Shown here: positions 1 to 11,089 of the stretch, piece by piece
Numbering within the stretch: the first letter of the stretch is position 1
How the letters are laid out: each line of letters begins with the position of its first letter
Origin: Bacteroidota bacterium
GTDB lineage: Bacteria; Bacteroidota; Bacteroidia; Flavobacteriales; Weeksellaceae
DNA: 64,000 bases
Direction of reading: 5' to 3'
NCBI GenBank assembly: GCA_023460855.1
Contig: JAEWOS010000006.1
Span: 1 to 64,000, forward strand
The notes under the pieces: model-generated
What the model saw: only the letters and a program-made list of their open reading frames with translations
Database searches by the model: none
Told to the model about the DNA's origin: nothing
Translations under genes and position numbers: made by a program

Positions 1-1950
<1,950 letters not shown>

Positions 1951-1954
1951 TCAG

Positions 1955-1962
1955 CAAAAATA
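1955..1962 (-). promoter_or_regulatory. Promoter -7 box for ligA
   Basis: TATTTTTG read on the minus strand, matching the Bacteroidetes -7 consensus TAnnTTTG, 16 bp ahead of the ligA start. No good -33 TTG is seen at the usual 19-20 bp spacing, so this is a moderate call. Confidence 0.45.
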
Positions 1963-1981
1963 CTCAAAGATTCAGGATGGA

Positions 1982-2383
1982 TTATCCTTTCATCGAAATT
2001 TCGATCTCAATTTTCAGCTCGTTGCTGTTTTCGTACCATTGTTTATTGCGTACAGTTGCGGTAAATTCCTTTCCCGCATCCATCAACCTGGCAATAACTT
2101 CGTTCTGACTCCGTGGAATATAACCGATTTTCGCATTTTCAAACAAAAGCGCAATGGCAAATTTATCATGCGGATTTTCGGGTTCGCGCAGCAGTTTCAG
2201 CACGGTATTTATCTGCAGCAGTGGCTCGAATTCTTCCGGTTCATAAAACATGGTTCCTGCAACTTTGGTTTCGAGAACGATGATGTCTTTCAGCAAAACA
2301 TTCAGGTTCAGCGTTTGTGAAGCCAGCAGATTCACAAGTCCGGAATTTGTTTTTATGAGGGCATTATTCTGATTCGAGTCCAT
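1982..2383 (-). CDS. HIRAN domain protein
   Basis: 133-residue protein that is essentially a single HIRAN domain at about residues 38-125. The hallmark segments VAGTMFY, LLREPENPHD and IGYIPRSQN are all present. HIRAN domains bind DNA ends or single-stranded 3' ends in eukaryotic HLTF and occur in bacteria as stand-alone proteins of poorly known role, mostly linked to DNA processing. The ATG at 2381-2383 lies inside the end of the upstream J-domain gene (20 bp overlap), so the two are almost certainly cotranscribed and translationally coupled. ligA follows 43 bp downstream. No signal peptide, so cytoplasmic. The domain call is firm; the biological role is unknown. Confidence 0.85.
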   Translation of the reverse strand: MDSNQNNALIKTNSGLVNLLASQTLNLNVLLKDIIVLETKVAGTMFYEPEEFEPLLQINTVLKLLREPENPHDKFAIALLFENAKIGYIPRSQNEVIARLMDAGKEFTATVRNKQWYENSNELKIEIEISMKG

Positions 2384-3143
2384 TGATCAAATTTAAATAT
2401 TTTTCCCTGTATTCTTCCAGGACGGTTTTGTGCTGCGTGATATTTTCGAGGATGTTATTTCTTTCGGAAACGATCCAGTCTTCGTCCAAAATTTTCTGCT
2501 GATGACTGTACGGAAAAGATTCATACAATTTCTGAAGCTGGAGGTTCAGCCTCTTTATACTTTTCTTTAAATGTTCGTTTTTCGACTTCAGTTCGGCATC
2601 GGAAAAATCTTCTGTCCGGTTTTCAATTTCCGCAGCATAAACAATTGCAATCGACTGAAGTTCTTCAAGATTTCCGGTTTTATAGGCATTGACAACCTTT
2701 TCCCAGATCATTTTGAGTTCAGCAGTGAATTCAGGAACCAGGTCCGGATGGATTTTTTTTGCCAGTTGTTTATAGCATTTTTTCAGTTCGGCTTCATTCT
2801 TAACGGGCTCAGCAATCAACATAAATAATTTTGCTGCGGTAATCTGCTGACTCGTTTGATTGATTTGCTCATAAAATTCGGCCATCTCAACAAGGATTTT
2901 AGCATTGATGACGGCTAAACTTGGCTGCTCATTTCTGTTAAGGCAAATGTTTATTTCTTCTATTTTGCGCTGTATCGCACGGATTTCCAGCTGGATTTCG
3001 AGTAACTGTAACTGGTAGTTTCCGATTCGCATCATGTAAAGTGATTCCAGTTCGGTTTTTCCCAGTCCCGAACGGTATTCCCATTCGTTGGAAATGTCAA
3101 TGAAAGAAGCGGACAAAAGCGCAAACTCCTGCTGTGGATTCAT
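2364..3143 (-). CDS. J-domain-like protein with coiled-coil regions
   Basis: 259 residues. The centre (about residues 115-160) looks like a DnaJ J-domain: LKKCYKQLAKKIHPDL with the diagnostic HPD tripeptide at residues 132-134, which in the family contacts and stimulates DnaK. The flanks (about 40-110 and 185-255) are rich in Glu, Lys, Leu and Gln and are predicted helical or coiled coil. There are no zinc-finger or C-terminal DnaJ substrate domains, so it is not DnaJ itself. It overlaps the HIRAN gene by 20 bp. A specialised DnaK recruiter acting with the HIRAN protein is possible; the substrate is unknown. Start at the ATG 3141-3143. Confidence 0.7.
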   Translation of the reverse strand: MNPQQEFALLSASFIDISNEWEYRSGLGKTELESLYMMRIGNYQLQLLEIQLEIRAIQRKIEEINICLNRNEQPSLAVINAKILVEMAEFYEQINQTSQQITAAKLFMLIAEPVKNEAELKKCYKQLAKKIHPDLVPEFTAELKMIWEKVVNAYKTGNLEELQSIAIVYAAEIENRTEDFSDAELKSKNEHLKKSIKRLNLQLQKLYESFPYSHQQKILDEDWIVSERNNILENITQHKTVLEEYREKYLNLINGLESE

Positions 3144-3438
3144 TTCTTAAAATTAGGTAAATAATTTTTCTCTTTGAAAACCAGAAAATATCACTGAATG
3201 CCTGGAGAAAGACCAGATGTTTCCTGGATATCTATTTGGATACTTTAACTCTGGGAGATCTTCAGAGTTGAGATTTCCGTATAATTTCGTGAAATATTTC
3301 CGGTAATCAATATTAACATTTCGAAATATTATGCAATGCACTGCTTTACAATTACTTGCTGTTATGCTTAACATATGATTAATAATTGCGTTACCGAAAG
3401 TTCAATATTTCTTAAGACGTCGTTAAAGAGTTGCAGCA

Positions 3439-6400
3439 ATGACCTTTCTACTTTTGCACAAAATTAAAAGCAACGTGAGAAAGAGAGTTGAAGTGCTGTC
3501 GGCACTGGTTTTAGCAGGTTTGGTTTCTGTTCCCGTAGCGGCGCAGGTGAGGCAGGATACCTTGAGAGAACAGCAGATTGAAGAAGTGGTTGTTACTGCG
3601 CTTGGAATTAAAAGGCAGGACCGTTCTTTGGGATATTCTGCAGAGAAAGTAGAGTCCAGCACATTTGAGGAAACCCAGAACAATAACTGGGCACAATCGC
3701 TGGAAGGTAAAGTTTCCAATCTTAAAATCCAGACGGCCGGTGCAGGTCCGCTTGCATCTTCCAGGATTACTTTAAGAGGAGATATTTCCATGAATATGGA
3801 CAATAATTTTGCATTAATTGTTGTGGACGGCGTTCCACTCAGTAATTCCACAACCGGAACCGGAACCGCTGCATACGGCGCAGGAACAGGAGGGGATTTG
3901 CCGATTGATTTAGGAAACGGATTAAATAATATCAATCCGGACGACATTGAAAGCGTTACCGTTCTTAAAGGAGCATCTGCAGCTGCCTTATACGGATCGC
4001 GTGCAGCAAACGGTGCGATTATGATCACTACAATATCCGGTAAAAGCAGGAATGGAAAAATGCAGGTGAGTTTTAATTCGTCGTCGAGTTTTGACACCGT
4101 TTTGAAATGGCCGGACTATCAGTATGAATATGGTCAGGGAACTTTACAGAAAAATACCGCTGGGGAATTTTACTATTCGTACGGTGCTTCGCCGGATGGT
4201 GTAAATACCGGAAGTACGAGTAGCGCATACGGTCCCGCATTTAACGGTCAGCATTATTTCCAGTACGATCCGACAATTGAAGGGCAGAGCCTGGAAAGGC
4301 AGCCTTGGAGACCTTACCGCGATAATATCAAAGGATTCTGGGAAACCGGTACCACATTTTCCAACAATCTCGTTGTAGAAAATTCAAATGAGAGAACGAG
4401 TTACCGTGCATCTCTTACGCATCTGAAGAATAACTGGATGATGCCGAACACCGGTTTCAACAGGCTGAATTTTGGTGGTTCATTATCGCATAAACTAAGC
4501 GACAAATTCAGAATTTCGACCAAATTTGCGCTGAACAGAACGAATTCCGATAATTTACCGGCAACAGGTTACAACAATCAGTCGATTTCCTATTTCATGA
4601 TTTTCCAGAATCCGAACGTGGATCTTGCCTGGTATAGACCAATCTGGAAAAAGGACCAGTATCAGATCGACCAGATTCACCCTTTCAGTTCATTCATCGA
4701 TAATCCTTATCTGATCGCATACGAAATGCTGAATGGTGTGGACAAAAGAATGATCACCGGAAATCTGACAGCTGATTATCAGATTAATCCGAACCTGAGC
4801 GTGATGCTTCGTTCAGGAATTGAATGGCTCAACGAAGAGCGAACTACGAGAAGACCTTGGAGTTCTGCCAATTATGCGAACGGATTCTACCGCGAGCAGT
4901 ACATCAAAAACCAGGAATATAACAACGACTTACTTTTTACCTATAAAAATGGTTTTGGCAAACTCGATTTTACGGCATCTGCCGGTGGCGCTGTACGCTA
5001 TAATGAGTATGTAATGAATGATTACCGCGCGGAAGGATTGAAAAATCCCGGAGAATATCAGCTGACCAATGCAATGTCGCTCATTACCAGACTGCCGGCT
5101 CCGTTTGATAAGCAGGTGAATTCCGTGTATGGTTTAATGAATTTTGGTTGGAATAATCAAGTATTTTTAGATGTTACGGCGAGAAATGACTGGAGCAGCA
5201 CACTTTCGCGTGATAACCGTTCCTATTTCTATCCTTCCGTGAGTTCCAGTGCGATACTTTCTGATATCTTCGACTTGCGTACCGGATTTATGAATTACTG
5301 GAAATTGCGACTGAGCTGGGCAATGGTGGGTAACGATACAAGACCTTACCAGCTTCAGAAATACTACGCGGTAAGTGATTTTCCGGGTTCTGTAACGGTT
5401 CCGACTACGTATCCGAATCCGAATCTTCTGCCGGAAAAAAATACCAACCTTGAAGGCGGGATGGATTTCTCATTCTTCAACAGAAGAGTCAACTACAGTT
5501 TTACAGTTTACGAGAATTATACCGAAAATCAGATTATCACGATTCCGGTGAATTATGAATCGGGTTTCGCTTCGAGAATTATTAACGGAGGTAAAGTGAG
5601 AAACCGCGGTATAGAAATGTCACTGAATACAAGACCGGTAAGCGGTGCTGATTTTCAGTGGAACCTGAATGCAAACTGGTCTATGAACCGTAACCGGATT
5701 ATGACGCTTCCTGATGCAGTAGGAAACGAACCGTACACGATGTCTTCGGTTGGCGGCGTGGTTTATTTTAACGCTGTGGTAGGTGGTTCTCTTGGAGATT
5801 TGTATGGATTTAAATTACTTCGTACACCGGACGGACAGGTGATTTACGGTGATAACGGACTTCCGGCGCGTCCAAGCCGGATAGAAAAAGTAGGAAATGC
5901 GTTTGCAAAATGGAGAGCAGGAATCCAGAATGATTTCCGTTATAAAAACTTCAGCCTCAGCCTTTCATTCGACGGACAGTATGGCGGTATGGCCTATTCG
6001 CAGTCGCATCACAAGATGTCGGAACAGGGAAAACTGGGACATACTTTGATGGGAAGGGATAATCCGAACGGTATGATTGTAGGAGCCGGTGTAGTTCAGA
6101 ATCCTGACGGAACATTCAGCCCACATACGAAACCGGTGACTCTTTCGTCCTATTACGGCGATTACTACAGAAGAGCCAACGTGGAAACCAACACCTTCGA
6201 CACTTCATTCATCAAACTTCGTGATGCGAGGATTGGTTATACCTTCCCGAAATCACTGGTTTCTTCGATGAATCTTTCAGAATTTTCTGTAGCAATTTTT
6301 GGTAAAAACCTTTGGATGTGGACGGAATTCCCGCTCTTCGATCCGGAAGTGGCAACACTGGATGATGCTACGATTACGCCTGGTGTGGAAATCGGGCAGC

Positions 6401-6447
6401 TGCCTTCCGCAAGAACGGTCGGTATTCAGTTAAATGTAAAATTTTAA
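3439..6447 (+). CDS. SusC/RagA family TonB-linked outer membrane receptor
   Basis: A 1002-residue outer-membrane importer that partners with the SusD lipoprotein encoded next and is energised by TonB. After a signal peptide ending VAAQ the protein goes straight to a TonB-box-like segment (QQIEEVVVTALGIKR) and the plug domain (about residues 45-200, with VVVDGVPL and VTVLKGASAAALYGSRAANG), then the 22-strand barrel ending in a terminal Phe (QLNVKF). The N-terminal CarboxypepD_reg-like domain found in many SusC proteins is absent. A TACTTTTG promoter box lies inside the first codons (3449-3456), so translation may really begin at the GTG at 3475, which gives an RKR-led signal peptide. The neighbours (SusD, GDPD, phosphoesterase) suggest a phosphodiester-type cargo rather than a glycan. 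Confidence 0.92.
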   Translation: MTFLLLHKIKSNVRKRVEVLSALVLAGLVSVPVAAQVRQDTLREQQIEEVVVTALGIKRQDRSLGYSAEKVESSTFEETQNNNWAQSLEGKVSNLKIQTAGAGPLASSRITLRGDISMNMDNNFALIVVDGVPLSNSTTGTGTAAYGAGTGGDLPIDLGNGLNNINPDDIESVTVLKGASAAALYGSRAANGAIMITTISGKSRNGKMQVSFNSSSSFDTVLKWPDYQYEYGQGTLQKNTAGEFYYSYGASPDGVNTGSTSSAYGPAFNGQHYFQYDPTIEGQSLERQPWRPYRDNIKGFWETGTTFSNNLVVENSNERTSYRASLTHLKNNWMMPNTGFNRLNFGGSLSHKLSDKFRISTKFALNRTNSDNLPATGYNNQSISYFMIFQNPNVDLAWYRPIWKKDQYQIDQIHPFSSFIDNPYLIAYEMLNGVDKRMITGNLTADYQINPNLSVMLRSGIEWLNEERTTRRPWSSANYANGFYREQYIKNQEYNNDLLFTYKNGFGKLDFTASAGGAVRYNEYVMNDYRAEGLKNPGEYQLTNAMSLITRLPAPFDKQVNSVYGLMNFGWNNQVFLDVTARNDWSSTLSRDNRSYFYPSVSSSAILSDIFDLRTGFMNYWKLRLSWAMVGNDTRPYQLQKYYAVSDFPGSVTVPTTYPNPNLLPEKNTNLEGGMDFSFFNRRVNYSFTVYENYTENQIITIPVNYESGFASRIINGGKVRNRGIEMSLNTRPVSGADFQWNLNANWSMNRNRIMTLPDAVGNEPYTMSSVGGVVYFNAVVGGSLGDLYGFKLLRTPDGQVIYGDNGLPARPSRIEKVGNAFAKWRAGIQNDFRYKNFSLSLSFDGQYGGMAYSQSHHKMSEQGKLGHTLMGRDNPNGMIVGAGVVQNPDGTFSPHTKPVTLSSYYGDYYRRANVETNTFDTSFIKLRDARIGYTFPKSLVSSMNLSEFSVAIFGKNLWMWTEFPLFDPEVATLDDATITPGVEIGQLPSARTVGIQLNVKF
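3449..3456 (+). promoter_or_regulatory. Possible -7 box inside the annotated SusC start
   Basis: TACTTTTG followed by CA, a good match to TAnnTTTG. It lies 10 bp downstream of the ATG at 3439. A TTG at 3431-3433 gives a spacing of only 15, shorter than usual. If it is used, transcripts start near 3462 and the GTG at 3475 is the likely initiator. Confidence 0.4.
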
Positions 6448-6457
6448 AAAAGTAGAA

Positions 6458-7909
6458 ATGAAAAAGATATTATTAATCCTCAGTATTTCGGGTGCTGCGC
6501 TGGTTCTGAATTCATGCAGCAGGGACTTCGAAGAAATCAACAACGACACAAGCCGTATCACGAAACCTTCAGCAGGAAGTCTGCTTGTACCGATAGAATA
6601 TAACATGGCATCTTACGGTTACAACCGTGCCGACGATTTTACGTTCCAGATTATGCAGGTGGCGCTTCCTTTTCCGAACGAAGGAAATACAGTAAGCCGC
6701 TATTATATCACGGAAAGTACCGGAAACGGTTACTGGAACACTTCCTACAGATGGCTGAAAGCGGTGAAGGAAATGAGAACATATGCGGAAGAGGAAAATG
6801 ATCCGAATTATATTGCTATCTCGATGGTTCTGAACGCGTGGATTACTGCAAACCTTACCGATGCATTTGGAGATGTACCTTATTCTGAGGCATTACGACT
6901 TGAAGAGAATATACAGAAACCGAAATACGACAGCCAGAAAGATATTTATGTCAGTCTGCTCGATGATCTGAAAAATGCAAATGCAATGTTTGTTACGACG
7001 GAAGAACTTTCAGAAGGCGATATTTTCTATCAGGCAAATTCCAATGCACAGGGCATCACTCAGTGGAAGAAATTTGCAAATTCACTTTCACTGAGGCTTC
7101 TTACCAGAATCCTGAACAGAAACGGTGAGGTTAATGTACATCAGCGCATCCAGGAAATTGTAAATAATCCGGGAACTTATCCGATTTTCCAGAATATTGC
7201 AGACGGGGCAACGATGGATATCTCAGGAGTTGCACCTTTCTTGCCGCCAATTGCAAGACCACAGGATTTCACCGCTTACAGAGCCGCCGGTGAATTTTTT
7301 GTAGATGTTCTGAATGCAAATGAAGATCCGCGCAGAGCTGATTTTTTCTCGCAGGCGAAAAGTATTCCGGGAAATGCTAACATCGGTTTTAGAGGAGCAC
7401 CTGCTGGTTATGCGCCGGGAACCACTTTCACTTATCAGCCTTCAAATATGAATCAGAATCTTGCAAGAGCGCCGCTGAAAGTTTTGGTGATGCCTTACGC
7501 AGAACTTCAGTTTATTCTGGCTGAGCTTTCTTTTAAAGGAATTATTAGCGGAAGCGCCCAAACCTATTATGAAAACGGGGTAAAGGCGACGATTGAAGAA
7601 TGGGGGAAAACAGTTCCTGCCAACTATTTCTCCAACGCGAATGTTGCGTATAACGGAACATTAGAGCAGATTATGCTGCAGAAATATGTATCGCTGTTTT
7701 TTGTGGATCATCAGCAATGGTACGAACAGCGCAGAACCGGTTTGCCAGTGATGCCAAATAACGGCGGACTTCTGAATAACGGACAGATGCCTCAACGAAT
7801 GCTGTATCCAACCAATACCAGAATTATGAATACAGAAAATTATAATGCTGCGGCACAGCAAATGGGAGGCGATGACATCAATGTGAAAATGTGGTGGAAT
7901 AAACCATAA
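6458..7909 (+). CDS. SusD/RagB-like surface lipoprotein
   Basis: 483-residue substrate-binding lipoprotein that caps the SusC barrel. The signal peptide ends in a clear lipobox LNSC with the lipidated cysteine at residue 20, followed by SRDFEEINND, a typical SusD opening. The helical TPR-like core characteristic of the SusD-like_2 subfamily (NAWITANLTDAFGDVPYSEA) follows, and the C-terminus MKMWWNKP is typical of the group. It starts 10 bp after SusC, so is in the same operon. SusD_2-type proteins often go with non-glycan cargo such as peptides; here the next two genes are phosphoesterases. Confidence 0.92.
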   Translation: MKKILLILSISGAALVLNSCSRDFEEINNDTSRITKPSAGSLLVPIEYNMASYGYNRADDFTFQIMQVALPFPNEGNTVSRYYITESTGNGYWNTSYRWLKAVKEMRTYAEEENDPNYIAISMVLNAWITANLTDAFGDVPYSEALRLEENIQKPKYDSQKDIYVSLLDDLKNANAMFVTTEELSEGDIFYQANSNAQGITQWKKFANSLSLRLLTRILNRNGEVNVHQRIQEIVNNPGTYPIFQNIADGATMDISGVAPFLPPIARPQDFTAYRAAGEFFVDVLNANEDPRRADFFSQAKSIPGNANIGFRGAPAGYAPGTTFTYQPSNMNQNLARAPLKVLVMPYAELQFILAELSFKGIISGSAQTYYENGVKATIEEWGKTVPANYFSNANVAYNGTLEQIMLQKYVSLFFVDHQQWYEQRRTGLPVMPNNGGLLNNGQMPQRMLYPTNTRIMNTENYNAAAQQMGGDDINVKMWWNKP

Positions 7910-7912
7910 TAA

Positions 7913-8677
7913 ATGAAATATTTTATTTTTACTGTCCTTTTATTTTCAACACTTTTGAAGGCACAGACACAAATTATCGCACACCGCGGATTCTGGAAAA
8001 CGAATCCCGAAACCACAGAAAATTCCATTAAAGCGCTCGACAATGCAATGGATTTGCACGTGTACGGTTCCGAGTTCGACGTTCGAATGAGCAAAGACGG
8101 TAAACTCGTTGTAAACCACGACGAACATCACGGAAGCATGGAAATCTCAGAAACTGAGTACGCAGATCTGAAAAAACTCCGGCTCGGAAACGGCGAGAAA
8201 ATTCCGACACTTAAGAAATATCTGAAGTACGGAAGGAAATTCGATGATGTTAAAATGATTGTTGAACTGAAGCCGGGCAAAACAGTTGAAAAAGAAAACG
8301 AAATGGTGCAGAAAGCGCTGGAACTCGTAAGCAAACTCAGGATGGAAAATCAGTGTGAGTTTATTTCGTTCTCTCTGAATATCTGTAAAGAAATAAAACG
8401 CCTGAATCCGGAAGCCAAAGTTCAGTATCTGAACGGCGACCTTTCGCCGCAACAGCTCGCAGGCTTAAATATCGACGGTTTCGACTATCATTACAAAGTG
8501 CTGACGGAAAAAAATCCGGAATGGATTTCTGAAGCACGAAAACTGGGGCTTATCACAAATTCGTGGACTGTAAATGATCCTGAAGTATTCAAAAAACTGA
8601 AAGATATGGGTATTGGCTTCGTAACAACCAATATTCCCGATCTTTTTCTAAAAATTAACAATGAAACTAAGAAATAA
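7913..8677 (+). CDS. Glycerophosphodiester phosphodiesterase, secreted
   Basis: Hydrolyses glycerophosphodiesters to glycerol 3-phosphate and an alcohol. 254 residues, with a signal peptide (residues 1-17, ending LLKA) pointing to the periplasm. The GDPD catalytic residues are visible: the HRG motif at residues 24-26, Glu/Asp in SEFDVRMSKDG (54 and 56) and His69 in VVNHDEHH, plus the C-terminal TNSWTVNDPE segment. It starts three bases after SusD and its 3' end overlaps the next gene by 17 bp, so translation is probably coupled. Length is normal for the family. Confidence 0.93.
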   Translation: MKYFIFTVLLFSTLLKAQTQIIAHRGFWKTNPETTENSIKALDNAMDLHVYGSEFDVRMSKDGKLVVNHDEHHGSMEISETEYADLKKLRLGNGEKIPTLKKYLKYGRKFDDVKMIVELKPGKTVEKENEMVQKALELVSKLRMENQCEFISFSLNICKEIKRLNPEAKVQYLNGDLSPQQLAGLNIDGFDYHYKVLTEKNPEWISEARKLGLITNSWTVNDPEVFKKLKDMGIGFVTTNIPDLFLKINNETKK

Positions 8678-10253
8678 ACTATCACTTCTTTTTTCGGTTT
8701 CTTTCGCACTTGCTTTTGCGCAGAATTCCGTTTCGGGCTTCGTATATGAAGACGCAAATAAAAATTCCGTAAAAGACCGCCGTGAAAAGGGAATTGCGAA
8801 TGTTGCCGTTTCCAATGGCATCGAAGTCGTGAAAACCGACAGCAACGGCCGTTATACTTTGCCTGTTTATGGCGATAACATCATTTTTGTGGTGAAACCG
8901 GCTGATTATCAGACTAAAATCAATCAGAACAACCTGCCGGAATTTTATTACAATTACAAACCTTCCGGCTCACCGACGAATTTTAAATACAAAGGTGTTG
9001 TTGCAACAGGCACGCTTCCGAAAGAACTCAATTTTCCGCTGTACAGAAATCCTGAGAAAAAAGATTTTCAGATTCTCGTTTTCGGTGATCCGCAGCCTTA
9101 CACCATGCAGGAAATCGATTATTTCCGCAGGGGAATCATCAACGAGGTAAAAAACAACAGGAAAAATGCAGTTTTCGGTATCAGTCTGGGCGATTTGGTG
9201 GGAGACGATCTTACGCTGCATCAGCCCTATATTGAAGCGGTGAAACAGGTTGGTTTGCCGTGGTACAATGTGATGGGAAACCATGATATGAATTACGAAG
9301 CAACGAATGATCTTCAGAGCGATGAAACCTTTGAAGCGAATTTCGGTCCTGCAAATTATTCATTTAATTACGGGAATGTCCATTTCCTGATTCTGGATGA
9401 TATTCTTTATCCGGATCCGCGCGATGGCAAAGGTTACTGGGGAGGTTTCCGCGAAGACCAGCTGAAATTTATTGAAAATGACCTGAAACTCGTTGATCAG
9501 AATAAACTGATTGTCGTTTCCTTTCATATTCAGATGACGCCGGAAAGGGAAGGTGAGGAGCATTTCCGGATGGCGGACCGACAGAAATTATTTGAAATTC
9601 TGAAACCGTTTCCGAACGTTTTGATGATGTCTGCGCACACGCATAAACAGACGCAGCTTTTTTACGGAAAAAATGAAGGCTGGGAAGGTGTAAAACCGAT
9701 TCATGAAATCAATATGGGAACTACTTCCGGCGACTGGTATTCCGGTGAAGTTAATGAACAGGGCGTTCCTTCTTCGGTGATGCGCGATGGAACTTACCGC
9801 GGTTACTCGTTTATCAGTTTCAACGACAATCAGTACAAGGTTCAGTATAAAGTTGCGGGAAAACCCGAAGATTTCATGATCAAGCTGCATGTTCCTAAAG
9901 TCATTTCCAGAACGAGAAGTTCGGCCAGGCTTTTTGCCAATTTTTTCTCAGGCAGCGAAAAAGATCTCGTAGAATACCGCATTGACGGCGGTGAATGGAA
10001 AAAAATGTCATTCATGAAAACTTTTGATCCGCAGTACATGCTTTCCGTTTTTAAATGGGACAGCGCTCCGGCTTTGTTTAACGGACGCAGGCCTTCCAAT
10101 CCGGAACCATCCAACCATATCTGGAGCAGTGGTTTCGGCCGCGATCTTACTCTGGGAAAACACCGGGTTGAAGTTCGCGCAACGGATATGTACGGGCAGA
10201 CTTACACCGCTGCTGAAGAATTCGAGGTTCAGGACCTCAAACCAATTCCATAA
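8661..10253 (+). CDS. Calcineurin-like phosphoesterase, secreted
   Basis: 530-residue exported metallophosphoesterase. A signal peptide (cleavage near FAQ, residue 21) is followed by an N-terminal beta-sandwich (SGFVYEDANKNSVKDRREKG, about 23-130, Metallophos_N type). The two-metal catalytic domain has FGDPQ (Asp143), GDLVGD (Asp178), GNHDM (206-210), SFHIQ and SAHTH. A C-terminal domain follows (about residues 400-530). This three-part form is typical of Bacteroidetes and fits a phosphodiesterase or phosphomonoesterase; the substrate is unknown. It overlaps the GDPD gene by 17 bp and ends the SusCD operon; a terminator follows at 10281-10310. The order suggests it releases phosphate from the products or substrates of the GDPD. 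Confidence 0.9.
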   Translation: MKLRNKLSLLFSVSFALAFAQNSVSGFVYEDANKNSVKDRREKGIANVAVSNGIEVVKTDSNGRYTLPVYGDNIIFVVKPADYQTKINQNNLPEFYYNYKPSGSPTNFKYKGVVATGTLPKELNFPLYRNPEKKDFQILVFGDPQPYTMQEIDYFRRGIINEVKNNRKNAVFGISLGDLVGDDLTLHQPYIEAVKQVGLPWYNVMGNHDMNYEATNDLQSDETFEANFGPANYSFNYGNVHFLILDDILYPDPRDGKGYWGGFREDQLKFIENDLKLVDQNKLIVVSFHIQMTPEREGEEHFRMADRQKLFEILKPFPNVLMMSAHTHKQTQLFYGKNEGWEGVKPIHEINMGTTSGDWYSGEVNEQGVPSSVMRDGTYRGYSFISFNDNQYKVQYKVAGKPEDFMIKLHVPKVISRTRSSARLFANFFSGSEKDLVEYRIDGGEWKKMSFMKTFDPQYMLSVFKWDSAPALFNGRRPSNPEPSNHIWSSGFGRDLTLGKHRVEVRATDMYGQTYTAAEEFEVQDLKPIP

Positions 10254-10280
10254 GACTACTTTTTTACTTTTTATTTTGGG

Positions 10281-10310
10281 GTCGGCATTAGAATTAATGC
10301 CGGCTCTTTT
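10281..10310 (+). terminator. Rho-independent terminator of the SusCD-phosphoesterase operon
   Basis: Stem GTCGGCATTA / TAATGCCGGC (one G-T pair) with a GAAT loop, followed by TCTTTT. It sits 27 bp after the calcineurin-like gene stop. Confidence 0.85.
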
Positions 10311-10496
10311 GTTGAACTGCTTTACAGGAACAGTTTCTTAATAATTGGGTTTGATAAAATTTATAAATATGAATTTATTTTAATATTTAGTTTCTTTGTA
10401 ACAATTCTATGAGGTGACGGAACATTCTGAAAAATACCACTTTAGTGGTATTGTAAGCAATTGGCTATAATTATATTTTTACAAAAAACTAATACA

Positions 10497-10934
10497 ATGA
10501 AAACCTTTTTTACATTCTTAGCCTTACTCTTTGTATCGTTAATTAACTGTCAGACACACTACTCTAGCTTTAATAAAGGCGTCTCCAATCGTACTGGTGA
10601 TGAAGCAATAACTTTTAATAACATTCGCGAATGGCAAGATATAGAAGGCCGGGTTAGAACAGGTGGTTGGGAAAACGGCGAAGTCTACTTTGAGATGACT
10701 GTTGGACGCCAGAACATGGGAGATTTCAAAGTGAAAAACTGGAAAATATATAAGGATTATGTTATTTTGGATATGGAAGTAGCATCTGCAGAGGTGAAAG
10801 CTGTATATAACTGGGAGGAAAACACAATTCACCTCAATTTTATAGAAGCTAAGGCGAACTTATATTTTGGATATTTACCAACACAACTTACTGAAGAAGA
10901 AGAAGAAGCACTGGCAGAAATACTTGGTGGTTAG
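10497..10934 (+). CDS. Small secreted protein of unknown function
   Basis: 145 residues from the ATG at 10497; an upstream in-frame ATG at 10461 would put a hydrophobic stretch before a second Met and spoil the signal peptide, so the later start is preferred. The signal peptide is MKTFFTFLALLFVSLINC, possibly with a lipobox LINC (Cys18), then mixed beta-type sequence (several alternating hydrophobic stretches) and an acidic end EEEEEALAEILGG. I do not recognise the family. It stands alone between the SusCD operon terminator and the tRNA array, and is more AT-rich than the preceding operon. Confidence 0.65.
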   Translation: MKTFFTFLALLFVSLINCQTHYSSFNKGVSNRTGDEAITFNNIREWQDIEGRVRTGGWENGEVYFEMTVGRQNMGDFKVKNWKIYKDYVILDMEVASAEVKAVYNWEENTIHLNFIEAKANLYFGYLPTQLTEEEEEALAEILGG

Positions 10935-11060
10935 AAAGGTCTGTTGCCTGACATCTTAGCAAGTAAGTTTGATAACGTATTGCAGATTATCAGGCTAAAG
11001 TTCTCTTAGATGTTATGCTTTAAGATCTCGAAGCGATAACATAAATGAATAAAAAAGGAA

Positions 11061-11088
11061 AAGAGAAACCATCTCTGATTTCTCTTTT
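11061..11088 (-). terminator. Hairpin terminator, array copy 1
   Basis: GAGAAA and TTTCTC arms around a 10 nt centre with A/T tracts on both sides; the distal copy of the hairpin that follows each tRNA-Arg 3' end in the array. Confidence 0.55.
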
Positions 11089-11089
11089 G

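Noticed and set aside
3153..3374. 73-residue minus-strand frame in the spacer before SusC
   Set aside because: No recognisable domain, no promoter or signal; composition like non-coding AT-rich DNA.
3423..4097. 224-residue minus-strand open frame overlapping SusC
   Set aside because: Lies wholly against the strongly supported SusC plug region and has no family features; a shadow of the codon bias.
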